64,000 nucleotides of DNA from Tieghemiomyces parasiticus (Eukaryota; Kickxellomycota; Dimargaritomycetes; Dimargaritales; Dimargaritaceae), in the NCBI GenBank assembly GCA_027575765.1, contig JANBPT010000082.1:1-64000 (forward strand), given 5' to 3'. The position numbers and the translations under genes were made by a program. Below the pieces are notes generated by a model. That model had not been told where the DNA came from, made no database searches, and saw only the letters and a list, made by a program, of their open reading frames with translations. Shown here one piece after another: positions 51,371-63,899 of the stretch. Each line of letters opens with the position of its first letter. The first letter of the stretch is position 1.

Positions 51371-54300
51371 GTTGAGCTGAAGATTAAAGACACTGACGGA
51401 TAGGGGCGGGAAATAGGTTAACTTAGGGTATTCCCCAAGACACGAGCAATAATTGTGATGTTAAAACACGGCGAGGTGAAGGACCAGGAGGGGTGTGATG
51501 TGTTGGCTGATATATTTGAAAAAGGGTGGTGGGTGGATATCGTATTTATATGGGTACTGGATTCGCCCTGATTCGGGATGATCCAAGAAGCTTGTTATCA
51601 TCAGGATATTCCCCTCGCCTTCGTTGGTATTGAAAGTGGAGAGGCCGTGAAGAAGTCTCACTGGTCATACGGTGCAGGGAAGCAAAGGAGAGAGTCGGTA
51701 GAAGCACAGAGTCACATTGAGAGTCTGGCGACCACCGTTGCGTAAATCTCGCTGCCGTAAGTAGTCTGAAGCACTGGAGGGGGACAGAAGGTGGTACCGA
51801 TTCGCACCTCTGGATAACAATGCTTTAGGGAGCTGACCTGCTCCGCCTGAGCCGGCGAGGTGCTCAGCCAATCATCAAGGGCGCGGTGGTCCGGGATGTG
51901 CCAAAAATTGGTCGCCACCGGATAAACAGTGTAATGTCCGCTCTGAGCATGTCCCTATGAGCGAATTACTCATCGATTGTGAGTGGGCCGTCACACGCGT
52001 TGCCCATTATTATGCTCTGTGCTTGGCTAAGGTGATGTTATATCCACCTCTATGACCCTGTCGGCGTGAGCCGTCGCCCTCGGTCGGCCGTATTCGTGCT
52101 ACCGTCCTTCGCCTCCCCTTCCAGTCCAATTTGACGGCTCATTTGAGCGTCCGGATCAAATAGCGTGTTCTGGTGACACTCTAGAGAGCTCGCCAGTACC
52201 CAACTAGGGTCTCCCGGCGGACATACCCTCGTCCTAGAAATTGAAAGGTGCGGACATATGAGAGGCTTTTCTCCCTCTCACTCACCCTCACGCCACGGTC
52301 TTTTGCTAACGAAGGGTACATACGACGTGTTGCTTCCAATGCAACGTGCTAAAGAGAAGGCATTGAATGGCCCGGTTGCCCCTCTCTCGCAGATGCTGTG
52401 GTTTTAAGAAAAAAAACCACTTCAATTGATTATCTATACTTGACAGTTGGGACTGAGCGGTACGTTTCTCCGCTTTCATGATCAGAAATTATGTGTTAGC
52501 TACCATCGCGACAGCGCACGTACAACATCTTCTGCCCCTCCCTTCCAGCTTTCCTGAGTTGCCAAAAAAACCTCGGCCTCTGGCCATTTTTCCCTTACCA
52601 CAGATAGAAAGTTTCCCATGGGCAAGAAGGGCCCCGGTGAGGAAAAAGGCGCTTCTAAGTAGAATGGGTGCACAGCCAGCTCGGTCCTCTTCCAACACGA
52701 AGGTTCCGGCGTGTAGCCTGTCACCGGCTAGATACAAAAATGCCTCCTATTCAATATACGTCTGATCTTCAGTCAACGAGCGGGTAAAATATTGTATTCC
52801 CGACACTGGTTAACCGTGAGGCTCGGGTAGATGCCCTAGGAGCCGATAGGGAGGAGGCTTACAGAGTTTTACCTGCATGGCGCCAACGTAAAGAGATAGA
52901 GCTGGCCAGCTACACGGGACGGCGCATCAATCACGCCCCTATCCGTCACCTCTCGTGCAACCAACCGTCGGCGGTCCATCGGCTTCCTCAACCTGCAACC
53001 CTATTATACATAGAATAGCCAACCGGCGGACCAGCAGTCATACGTTACGGGTCTGAAACCGCTACAAGTCTCTCGTTATTGATAGCGGTGTAAAAAAGAC
53101 AATGGGGGTGCGTGGTGAGCGGCGTTCCGTCGACTTATGACCGGTCCTAATGGGGCATTTAATGCTAGACCACTGCGCTTGGCTTGGAATCCACCCAATC
53201 TTACATGGTTTCTGGTCTCCAACGTGCTAGCTGAACCAATGGCGGAAGGTTTGCTGGACCACTGGATAAAAATAACGGTCAAGCAGCAGAACCATTGTTA
53301 CAGTCTGATTACCTCCTGCCTATTGATCATGCCGAATATATTATGTCATTAAATTCGACCTGCTGACATCCCTATTCGATACTTGCAAGCTGCAAACAAA
53401 GCCAATGTGAAATTCACACCATGTTTTTATGAATGAAGGAAGCAAACGGGCGTCACCCTACTGTCTGTAACAGTTTGACACCTTATTGTCTATACCAAGA
53501 ACTGCGATGGTAATGTAGCGCGTTGTTACTACGGTGGTTTGACCCGTTTGTCTTGTCACAACACTGAGGGCAGCAGTCTCTAGCCAAGGACCATTTAACC
53601 CAGTTTTTTTTTACTCTATACCTGTGGAGCACCCTATCTCTTACGCTCTCAATTGTCCTCGCCCTCCTCTGCCTCGTCACTTTCTGGTGATAAAAGCCAC
53701 AGGTTACGCAGGGTGTAGCAACGCTGGCGGTTGGTTCGGATCAGTCGGTTAAAAGCAGGCCAACGAGTGGGTATCACAGGCCGCCGCCACCGCCCCTCAC
53801 CAAGTGTGCAGCGCTACCACCACCTACTTCTCGCCGCCGATTGCTCCAGTTCTTTTATTTTTTTCCGTTCGTGATCCCCCGGACGGCGACCAGCTTTATC
53901 TTGTACACTCTTTGTCTCCCCCCCCCTCTCCATCCATCTATAGCCATATACGGTTTCCTCGGGGGACAGATCAAGCCATCACCAGCCCCGTCTTTCCCTA
54001 CCAAAGCTGTAGACTTGTCATTAAAAAAACGTGGTGTTCTTTCGGAGCTATGATACTGACTTGTCGATGTCCGACTTGCGCTCGTTTCCTCTGCACTACC
54101 GGTTTGAGTTACTTGCCATAATGCCAGGCTGGCAGGCCAAGATGTGACTCTTCTTTCTTCAAACGCGATTAACTTTGACTTTACATGCTCATGACCCTTG
54201 GCCCACCAAGCCGTTTCCAATGGAGTCTTGGTCGTTTTATCCCTGAGCTCTATCTTCCCTCCCTGCCTACTCGCTATATTGGACCAGACTCACTTCCCTG

Positions 54301-54794
54301 ACTATCTCGCTCACTTTTTTTCAACTGCGCATATCCTCTGTCACTTGGTCCAAGGGTTAGCCATACAACCCAAACACTACCGCAGACCCCAACTAAGCAG
54401 ACGGTTGGCACTGAGCTCCTTGATAGCCGTCTACCCTTTAGATACATGTCATTATTAGTCCTGCGAGAATCGATATACCTTTCTCTACACCTGAAGGGTT
54501 CTGGTTAGATCTTGAATCCGGCGGATAATCGGGACCCTAGCGCTCTCTATCCCTCCACTAGACGTATTTACCACTTTTTCAACGCTAGCCTTTCCGTATA
54601 AGAGTCAAGTCCTATTAAAACCCCGGGGCGCCACCCAGGCTGGCCACGCGACATTGCCAGCCCTCTCTTTCTAGCTTCCGTGCCTTTGTATTGCGGAAAA
54701 ACCTTCAATACTAGTGTTTAGACTCTGTTGCACACCAAGCATCCTCTGCCATCCACTATTCTACATTGTTGCCTATTCGCTTACTTGGCCTAGT
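51371..54794. other. Intergenic 3.4 kb, no supported gene
   Basis: Left part is the promoter of the polyQ gene. From about 53800 the + strand is pyrimidine-rich for nearly 1 kb up to the membrane protein start. ORFs at 52478-52765 and 53804-54121 are short and featureless. No RNA gene was recognised. Confidence 0.4.
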
Positions 54795-55856
54795 ATGGAT
54801 AACCCGCGCTACACTTGGGGCTCTGGGACCACCCTAGCCAAGGAACCAGCCCCGCGCCGCTGGCTGACAGGCGAAGAGTCGTCGTGGGACACGGCCCCCA
54901 CGACCACCCTCGGTCGGACTACTCTGGCCGTCGTCCTCACGCAAGCCGTCCTGACCACAATCCTACAGTCCCTCGTTCTGGCCTCCCAGTACCACCAAAT
55001 TCGACTGGCCAAGTCCCTCCGGGACCGACTTCCTTCGCCCCGCATCAACGACATGGCGACTCTGGGCGCAGTCAGTATTGGAAGTTTTGTTCTCATCTTG
55101 AGCACCTATCTTGCCCTCTTTTACTGGTGGCGAGCCATCGCGCGACGGTGTCCGGTCCGCACCGCGGCCCTAATTGGTTTCAATAGTGTACTCACGTGCC
55201 TCGGCTTTCTCCTTACGCTGGACATCCCTGTTTTGACCCGACCCAACGTAGTCCGCGTCATGGCCACCTCGACAATACAGTTCGCCCGCCACTTGCCAGC
55301 CTACACCATCCTCACGAGCATTATTCTCGTCATCTGCACCCTGGCCCTGACCGCCCTGGGCGTCGCCTTGAACTTACTACCCCCCCTTCCCGACGTTACC
55401 TTTTATACTGACGACCTCCTCACCCGGGTCCGCCGGACTTTTGCTTTTCTAGCCTTTAGCGCGTGTGTCATGAGCATGGCCGAGTCCATGGCTTTCCTAG
55501 TCGTTGACAGTAACCCGGCCAATATATTACATTTTGTCGGTGGTGTCATCGTCACGGCACTCATCCCAGCCCTCGGCTACCTGTGTCTGCAGAACGTCAC
55601 CCATCTCTGCTACCTGGGCTACCTCGCCACGCAGCTTTTAGCCATTGCCTATTTCATCGCAGCGTTGGTCATCACGGCCAACCGTTCACCACCCATGCAA
55701 TACATGTCCGGTAATGCCACCATGCTCGCATACCTGTTTATTGCTTTTTCCCTGACCATGATTGTCGGACTTCTGGCAATCACCGGCTTTCAATACTACC
55801 AAATTATACGCGTATGGTCCAAGGCACGCCAGGCAGCTACCCCCATGGAAACCTGA
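54795..55856 (+). CDS. Unknown polytopic membrane protein with eight predicted helices
   Basis: The frame is open from a GTG at 54714, but the first ATG at 54795 (MDNPRYTWGSG) follows a pyrimidine-rich leader and gives 353 residues. A polar N-terminus of about 45 residues precedes eight hydrophobic segments, around residues 48-67, 98-122, 130-152, 178-203, 218-240, 247-270, 275-298 and 310-335. There is no signal peptide. The loop after TM2 is basic (WWRAIARR) and the tail is short and polar. I do not recognise the family; it does not contain the SWSFY-KLGAD signature of the two membrane proteins downstream, so shared ancestry is not shown. Its position before two UPF0658-type genes on the same strand may be chance. 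Single exon. Confidence 0.8.
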   Translation: MDNPRYTWGSGTTLAKEPAPRRWLTGEESSWDTAPTTTLGRTTLAVVLTQAVLTTILQSLVLASQYHQIRLAKSLRDRLPSPRINDMATLGAVSIGSFVLILSTYLALFYWWRAIARRCPVRTAALIGFNSVLTCLGFLLTLDIPVLTRPNVVRVMATSTIQFARHLPAYTILTSIILVICTLALTALGVALNLLPPLPDVTFYTDDLLTRVRRTFAFLAFSACVMSMAESMAFLVVDSNPANILHFVGGVIVTALIPALGYLCLQNVTHLCYLGYLATQLLAIAYFIAALVITANRSPPMQYMSGNATMLAYLFIAFSLTMIVGLLAITGFQYYQIIRVWSKARQAATPMET

Positions 55857-57719
55857 GCTGAGGGCTTCACATTACGCTCTAGTCTGTCCATTTGCGTTTC
55901 ACAATTACCGAGGCATAGAACGGCAAGGGTGCTTAGTTTTGGTGTGTAATTGTTGGTCTGTGGCGTCGGTATTGTCTCCAGCCTAGCATACAAAGTATCC
56001 CAACAATAGTAAATAACATACATGTACCGACTCGCTGGGTTGATAGGGGACGGTGTGACGCCCACTATCATACACCACTAAAGTAATTTGTGGGTGATAA
56101 TTTTGGGTTGGCTCTTCACCTTGCCTCAAATCAGGTATAGGCTATTGGAAAGCTATCACCCGGAAGCAGTATTGCCCACCTCTGACTATCAGAGCTGTTA
56201 GAGGGTATACTGACACTACTGTTCTCTACAATCGCTTTTACTATGTCCAGAGAGCTGTATTGTTTGAGCTATAACCCAGAAATATACCAACAATCCGCTA
56301 CAAAGCCGATGATAATTCACAAGGTTATGGCCAGCTGACCCAAGGGGAACCTCCTCCCCCCCCCCGAACATCTAAGGGCAGAGATCGGTGCGAGGTTGAT
56401 TGAGATGCCCCAGCAATGAGGTGAGCACCCCCAATTGAGCGCAAAGCCCTGCGGGAGATGAGGGTAGATAATGTGACAATATCGAAAAAAAAACAACTAA
56501 TGGCGAAGGGACGTGATTGTCAGTGGCATACCGAATTTGGGTTACAGTGGCACATCGTCTTGGGTGGTTAGCACAAAGGTCATATTTCCGGAGTATATGG
56601 GTTCGGCTCTAAAGCCACTCTTAGCCCCACCCGTCTCTTGCAGACCTGGCCCGGGACGCCACCCTAGCAATTTATCCTGGACATCGACTATATCGTTGGA
56701 ACAACCTTATCTGGCCCTTTCTAGCAGCACATGGGCCCTCGACGGAGCCAAAGTTGGTCCTAGCTCCACCTTCTGGATTGGCCCCTGCCTACCTTACGAC
56801 CCGTTGCATCGGCCTAATGGAAGGTGGAGAGGAGCATGCTGATCCTTCTATACATCGTACTCTCTCCATGGCTGGATTTCCAATTGCCTACTCTTCATTG
56901 GGATTGGGCCAACTTTCAATGCTACGTGTATGGCCTAATCCGTCCTACAGTGTCGTCGGTCACCCGCGGTACTGCGTCGACAACTTACAGTGGATTTACC
57001 CTGCCGCCGTCTGGACATGCATCGCCTTGTTTCCATTATCCCCCCTCCCTCCCACACCTTTCTATTTCCCCTCCCCTCCCTTCCCAGTAGAACTCCCTTA
57101 CCTCGGAGGTGCAAGTGCGCGAGCGCGCGCTGGTCTTTTCCCAATCGTCCTCCCCAAAGAGGAGGTCTCTGGCGACAGTATGATGCACGAAGTGTGGCCT
57201 AAAGTGGTGATTAATTCGGGCGACTGCTCAGCGCGCCATGGTCTGATGTAAACAATGAGACGTGAGAGGGGAACTAGGATCTGCCGGTTGGGTGACCCAA
57301 TATAAATGTTTCCGGGTCCGCCGCCAGTGGCCTTCATCCCCGCTACACATTACGACGACTTCGTTGCCCCATACTTTTGTCCTATCCCTTGTTACCCTAG
57401 CCACTTGTCCTTGATCCATTTAATCCGACCAGGACCTACTCTGACAGGTTTTCTTGCACCTTGTAAATTGATTTAACCTTACCAAATTTTTATCTATTTT
57501 TTTAATTGACTGGCGACCATCACCCGTCGACGCCCTTTTCAGCCCCTGAGTTATCTGCCCTCCCCCTACGCCATTGGTAACCACAGGCCGACCTCCTGCC
57601 TTATATTCTGGTCACTGAAACTGTTCACCTCCTCCTCTACCTTCTTTAGGCCTAGCATACGTCTGTGTTTTGCCTCGACTGGTTGACCGTCCCAAGTTCA
57701 ACGGCAATACCTTCATCAT
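55857..57719. other. Intergenic 1.9 kb, no supported gene
   Basis: The 165-codon frame at 56754-57251 opens with TTG, and the 109-codon one at 56513 opens with GTG; neither has a usable ATG plus motif. 57000-57720 is mainly pyrimidine-rich on + and likely promoter and leader of the next gene. Confidence 0.4.
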
Positions 57720-59213
57720 ATGGTTCTGACTGAAAACAAGGGCCAGTTATTCAAAAACGAGGAACCACTGGTAGCTCCAACTGGCTGGCGCAAAATGGTG
57801 TCCGTCACGGTAAGTATATCTCCTCTTGGCCGGGAATTTCAGGCCCTATCAATGCCGTACCTTGTTCCAGAATTTTCCTGACTTTGACATTCTCGTTGGG
57901 AGAGCATCTTGAGACTGCGGACGCCTTATCCGTATCCGCGTCTCCTGGCACCTTCGGCCCAACTTTCTTTTTTTCGAGTATTCTGATCATCGTCTTTAGT
58001 AACCCGTCCCTATACAATCCATCGCCCCATCTATTCCCAAACATTTTCACTTGCGACACAGTTTCCCAAGACATGGCTGACCCGAGGGGTTCTCCTTTTA
58101 ATTGTACTGCAGGCTATTGTGTGTATTGTTCTTGAGGCCATCATTGCGGCGGACCATTTTGATGCGATGGATAATGGCATGGACATGGGGGAAACCTTTG
58201 GCAGTAGCGCCTTCGACCTGAGCGGCAGCTTTTCCCCGTCCAGCCCGGGCGGGATACATCGCCGTCACGACATGGCTGCGCTGATGATGAAGTCGCGCCC
58301 CGTGCTGATTTACCACGCTATCTTTGCCGCTTCTGTCGTGTTCGACGTGGCGGCGTGGTGGGACGCTCTCCTGCACAGTAATTTATTCCTGGCTGGTTCG
58401 ATGATCCTGTTTAACGGCATGTTAATCTTGTACAGCGTGATTCAATACTTCCAGCACCGCAGCCTAATGACCTTAAGTGACGATACCCATGACTTCACCA
58501 TGACCTCCTCGCCCCTTGAATTTGGCCTCATTGCTACCGTGTCGACCGTCACCGTGGCCTTGATCGCTGTTGCATACCCACTCTACCGACTCTTCGCTTG
58601 GAGTTTCTACGAGAAGCTTGGCGCCGACCTGCAGTTGCGCCGGATGAACTTACAGCACGGCTTTTTGCTCACCCTTCTCAAGCTGGACCTCTTCTTTTTT
58701 ATTTCTTACGCCGTCCAGTTGGCCACCTTGGTCCTCACCGTACGGGATGTGGGTAATATTTTACGCATCAGCATCACACTGCCGGGGAGTCTGATCGTCC
58801 TGGGACTGGGCTTCTATGGCCTACTGTACGAGAAGCGCGGTGCCATGTACGGGTTCCTGGTGGGGTTGGTCCTTGGCCTAGCTTATATTTTGTTTGAGCT
58901 CATCTACATGGCCGCCCACCACTCCACTGTCGACGATCCGTACGCCAACAGCCGCTATTTTTTATACTTTTTCACCGTAATCCTAATCGTCCTGATAATC
59001 CTGAGCTTGACTTGGGGTATCTTGTGCCTCCGCAACGTTGGACGTGGACTCCTACAAGCCCGGCGCGAGGCCAAGCAGTCGCCTCTCGCCGCGCCTCCAG
59101 CCTACCACGGTTTTAAGACCGAGTCTGAGGCGGACCCACTGCGGCCCATGGGCGGCCGGCCAACTCCTAATTTTGCCGAGCTTCGGCCTCTGAGCAATAT
59201 CGAGATTGACTGA
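57720..59213 (+). CDS. UPF0658-type Golgi membrane protein, paralogue A (two exons)
   Basis: Exon 1 is 57720-57809 (30 codons, MVLTENKGQLFKN to KMVSVT, donor GTAAGT). Exon 2 is modelled as 58062-59213 using acceptor ACAG; it begins FPKTWLTRG. An alternative acceptor AAG 9 bases later also keeps frame. Total 413 residues. Eight helices are visible: WLTRGVLLLIVLQAIVC, then VLIYHAIFAASVVFDV, LFLAGSMILFNGML, LIATVSTVTVALIAV, LLKLDLFFFISYAV, LPGSLIVLGLGFYG, FLVGLVLGLAYILF and FFTVILIVLIILSL. Signature residues PLYRLFAWSFYEKLGAD and RRMNLQH match those of the gene at 61381 and of fungal UPF0658 Golgi membrane proteins. The biochemical function of this family is not established. The tail is cytosolic-looking and Pro/Glu-rich. 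An AATAAA lies downstream. Confidence 0.85.
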
Positions 59214-61380
59214 ACGAGTCCGTCAGCTGGCTAGTCCTCTTTGTACTAATTGGTTCGGGGTCTCCGGTTCTTTAAGCGAGGCCCTGGGTTTCCCGCCCTA
59301 AACTACTCTACCCTCGTGCTACGCTATTTAATATAAGCTCTCAGCCTCCCCTGACATACCTACAAATAAACCAACTGCGAAACAGGAAAGTAGTACCCAA
59401 AGTTGAAAAGGTTAGGGGGCTAATCGTCAACGATGTAGTTTAGCTTGTGTGCTAAAACTCTAGCCATCCGACCCTTTAAGTGCAATTTCGACCTCGCTTC
59501 TGCACCATTCTCCACATATATATAGTTCATTCTGCAGGCCTGCCGATCAATACCAGAGAGGTCACAGTCCATTGTCCTGGTCTATCAGGGTGTCATGGAT
59601 AAAACTAGGCGGTCAGTGGCGATCCGCCTAAACCATCCAATGCGCTAATAACCAACGCAAGAGGTCATTTTACTGTGGAAGAGACCGTGGTGCTGACTAC
59701 CTATTCGTAGACACACAAAACATAGTGGATACTGCTGGAGGCAAAAATTAAAACGAGGGCTTTCGGCAAACTATATTTATCACCTGGGTGGGCGTGGACC
59801 GTGCCTCGCGGCCACCCGGGCTAACCGTTTTTCCCAACTAAAGGCGGACGTCAGAGAGGGGCAACGGGGACTTAAACGGAGCTGAACGGTCGCAACATCA
59901 GCCCATGGGGCCAATAGTTGGCCAGATTCTGTTCGTCATACCGAGCGCTGGTGGATATGAATAGTATGTTTGCCTTTTTTTCAGGAGCGGACTTGACCGG
60001 CGGAACGGTACACCAAGATTCCTCTTTTCTTAGCTCTCCTCATATATCGTCGGTAGATCTTATCAGCGGTACCAGCCTGCTTTGCGCAATGATGCCACAG
60101 GTCGTAGACCGAGTCCGACCGGCCTCGGATATAACCGCCTGGCTGTCTGCGTTTACACCCCCCGCCATCGTGTTGATGAATGTGTAAGGCCCCGTCTCCA
60201 CCGTCCAGAGCGCCTTAAGTCTAACCCCTCACGAATCAATCTTACTGTCCCCGTCTCCGCAGGTAGAAGATCTCCAATTGGCCGTGCACCTTTACACCAT
60301 GTACCGGGGACTACGACATGCAGTGTCACAGCCCACGCATGGAAGGGGTTGGACTCTAAATTTATCCGCGGTAGCCTGCCTGGGTTATTGTTTCACCCGT
60401 GCCCACGCACGCTCACCATCCAAGACAATGGGTCAGGTAGGTTCATTCGGCTAGAACAAAAGGAATTCGGAGTCCCTGCCTTTAATCCTGCACTTCCACG
60501 ACTCTCTCCAGAAGATGGGCGACCATTGTGTCTTAATAGACCAGGGGGGAGGGGGTGAGGACAGGGTGACTCTGCGGTAAGTCGTTAGATCCTATTGTGT
60601 TTCGGTCTGCTAGTCAAGTGCATCCAGCTTTTTAATCGGGGAAGGGGAGGGCCTCCGGATTGCTATTCCATTACCACCCTGTTTTGATTAGTAAGGCCGC
60701 CCGGGTTTGCTTGCGCCTTACGGCCCCAAACGGTGTCCCACGTTTAGCCCTCCTCGTCCTCAGTCCTTATTCCCCATTCGGCCTCTTACTATTACCATCG
60801 ATTGCACCATTGCCGCGACGATTTCACCCCGTCATTGTTTGCGCCCTGCCTTTTTTTGCCCTCCTCCCTCTCATCTTGATGCGCACCGTTGCAGGGTCGT
60901 GTGATCCCTTTGCATCTCCCCGCTTTTATAGGGCGGTCTTATCAGCCTTACTAGAATGGGTTATCCCGCCACCCTGCCTACCGCCTATTGTGCCTATCCC
61001 CCTCTCTCAATCCCCCTTAACCTTTATTTTTTGCCAGTCGGCCCCTTGCTTTTACTCGATTTGCCGCTCTCACGCCTTATATAACACCGCTATCCGCCGC
61101 ACCCCGGAGAGCCATTTACGTCCCGCTTGCCTGTGACCCAAATCCTTCCCTCCCTACGCTCCGCTCTCCTACACGGCTTCCACTTCTTCACCCACCATTA
61201 GTATTCACGCCAAGTCGCCGTTCCATACTTCACCTGTCTTCTACCATTAGGCCGTTAAACTCGTCTGACGTCCGATCCGTAATTGTTGACTCTTCATCCT
61301 TCCCAGCCAACCTGGTGCAACTACTTCAATTTTCCTGTTAAATACCCCCCCCCTCCATTCCGCATTATTTATTGACAGTC
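59214..61380. other. Intergenic 2.2 kb between the two paralogues
   Basis: No third copy or fragment of the membrane gene was recognised. The 158-codon frame at 60660-61136 lies in a pyrimidine-rich leader-like block and is rich in P, L, S and F as expected from composition; 60082-60558 is similar in kind. No gene is supported. Confidence 0.4.
59365..59370 (+). promoter_or_regulatory. Polyadenylation signal of UPF0658 paralogue A
   Basis: AATAAA about 150 bases after the stop. Confidence 0.45.
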
Positions 61381-63274
61381 ATGGTTCACTCACCGCCAGG
61401 TTTCCTCAAGCCTATCATCCTGGTCCCGAACGGCGACGTGATCCACGCCCGGCCTAAGCGTTCACTTGTCCACCGCTTGGTAAGTTCATCCCCTGGTTAA
61501 CCCCACTTGCCAGCCTACTCCTCGTTACGAAGGCCTAGTGGTGGGTCCCAAACTCAGGTGTAGCGTGGCGTGGTGAGGAGGATCTGCAGGAGAACTGTAC
61601 GGCGTTCTCACCCGACCCGCCTCATAACCACAGCCACCGCGTACACTACCCCGCCTTAGTTAGAATTGTTTGGTCTGGCCCACTGCTGTTCCCTGGCTGA
61701 AATTATTATACGTTTGATACCATCCGCCACGTCCTGCAGATGCCGAGCGGGCGGATTGCCGCGATTTCCCTGGTTATTATCCTGTGTTTCGCCATCGTGG
61801 CCGTGATTGTGGAGTCTTTGGTATGGTCGGGCCTCATCAATCAAATCAATTTCTCGTATTGGGCCCAGGCCAATAACGACGCCGGCGACTTCTCTAACCT
61901 CAACACGTTGCAAAACTCCAAGCCTGTGGTTGTCTATAATGCCCTGATGATCACGGGGCTGGTATTCACCTCAGTAGCCTGGTGGGACGCGGTAAGTGAA
62001 TGAACTGCCAAGCGTGGCGGAACAGCGGTTCTCGCAGTAACGTGTCCCCATCATATCCCACGTGTATTGGCCTACATAACCCCCATATCGCAACGCCCAG
62101 GTTGGCTTGACTTTCAGAGGTCTCGATGATTTCAGTAAGCCCCACTCCTGTTCAGCCCGGTGCCTCGGCGAGACTTTGGTACTAACCTTGAATCCGCCCC
62201 CATCCTCGCTGTCAATCCACCTAAACATACGTCAGCTCGTCCACAAAAATATCTTTCAGGCTGGTGCACTGCTGATTTTCAACCTCTTTCTCCTGGCCTA
62301 CAGCATTGTTCAGTACTACGAAGTTCCAACGGTAAGCCAAGGGCCCAACACGACCCGTTCAGGTGGTACCGTAGGTCTATGGCTTAACCTAATCACCACT
62401 CACCCTAATTCGCCCCTAATAACACCCCACCCCTCTTCCTACATATGCACGTACTATACCCCCTCCTTAGCTCTCCTACGACGAAGTGAACATCATCCTC
62501 GACCGCTATCCTCAAGTGACCATCCGCAATACGCTCACTTACGAGTTCGTGCTGGTCGGCATCCTCTCCCTATGGACGCTCCTCATGTTGGCGCTGGGCT
62601 TCCCGCTGTACCGAGAGTTCTCTTGGAGCTTCTACAAGAAGCTGGGCGCGGACGTGGACATTAAGCGGATGAACCTCCACCACTTGGTCCTTACCACCCT
62701 GCTCAAGATGGACTCCTTCTTTCTTTTGGCCTTCGTAATCCAACTCCTGGCCCCGGCCATCGTGTCAGGAAATTTCGCCCCTTGGTCGCGCCTCATCGCC
62801 GCTTTCCCGCTGGTTGTGGCCATTGTGACGATCGGGGCCATCGGCCTTAACCGCGAGCAGCACTCCCTTATGATGGGCTTTATCGTCGGCCTAGGATTCG
62901 TTCTCGGCTACGTGATCTTGGAGGTTACCCTGATGGCCACCCGCGCCAACAAACCCAATGATCCCTACGCCTACTGCCGCATCTTCGTCACCTTTCTGGG
63001 TGTCATCAATATCACCCTCATTTTCATGTCGTTCGGGTACGGCTTGCGCTGCTACCGCAACTTTGATCATGGTCTCAAGGCCGCTCGCCGTCGGTCCGCC
63101 CTGATGACCTCCGGTGAAGTGGTCACCACGTCAACTAAGGGCCTTTACAATCGCTCGGTTGGCGAGAAAGCGAGCGGATCCAACGGCCGTCTCGAACGGA
63201 CTGCGGTCGCCAACGGTGAGACGGAAACATCGCCCAGCATGGCGACCCTTCCACCGCGTCTGATGATCGATTAG
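61381..63274 (+). CDS. UPF0658-type Golgi membrane protein, paralogue B (four exons)
   Basis: Exons are 61381-61479, 61740-61991, 62236-62331 and 62471-63274, all phase 0 with GTAAG donors, giving 416 residues. Exon 3 begins LVHKNIFQAGALLIF and aligns with the paralogue segment LLHSNLFLAGSMILF, which fixes the acceptor at 62235. Order of features: short polar N-terminus, TM1 in exon 2 (ISLVIILCFAIVAVIV), ALMITGLVFTSVAWWDA, FNLFLLAYSIVQYY, then PLYREFSWSFYKKLGAD, RMNLHHLVLTTLLKMDSFFLL and four further helices, then an Arg/Ser/Thr-rich tail. Exon 2 itself begins with ATG after CAG, so a shorter form starting there is possible. Same strand and family as the gene at 57720; a tandem duplication is the likely origin. 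Function of the family is unknown. Confidence 0.87.
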
Positions 63275-63899
63275 GCGTAAGGGGGACCGTGCTTGCCTGG
63301 TTTAATTCTACATTCGTCGCCCCCCCCACTATTCCGTACACTTTTTCACCCATACTATTTTCTGCCTGCCTCTTTTTACACCATCATCAGGGACCTCCGT
63401 TCTCTCCCTTACTTCGTTAGGCATCACCCGTTATTTAAGGGTACGATGTTCATTCCATCTCTTCCTTTCGTCTTTTCCCTGTGCTATACTTATGTATATA
63501 TACATATCCCGCTCAAACCTACAGTTGTGGCTGGAAAAGTGTGTGGAAAACGTCGCCGGGGAGGGACCTCATAGCTCCTGGGGCGGTTGGGTACATACTA
63601 CGGACCACTGGAGAGTGAATTCTTGCACGTGCTTGCAGGGTCAAGTGTAGCCACTCTTGCCGATGGAACAGGCTGTTGAGCCAAAGGGAGACTGAAAGGG
63701 GAAAGGTTCCCTATTTGCCGCTGGCACTCTCCGTACCCACCTTCAAGTCTTTGACCTCTTGGAAACTAGTGTTATCGCCGATTTACCTAATCCTGCCTTT
63801 ACCATGACACTGCAGCAAACTGTATTATGTATTATAACTATATGGAACAGCCTACGGCTCCCCGTTCCTTCCCTTCAACATTATATATAATAACCACAA
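63275..63899. other. Convergent intergenic region
   Basis: 3' ends of the UPF0658 gene (+) and of the gene entering from the right (-). Pyrimidine-rich then AT-rich, no gene. Confidence 0.45.

Noticed and set aside
56754..57251. 165-codon + frame before the UPF0658 gene
   Set aside because: Begins with TTG and most of its second half is a pyrimidine-rich leader; no family signature.
60660..61136. 158-codon + ORF with hydrophobic look
   Set aside because: Composed of P, L, S and F as expected from a pyrimidine-rich leader before the gene at 61381; no conserved pattern.
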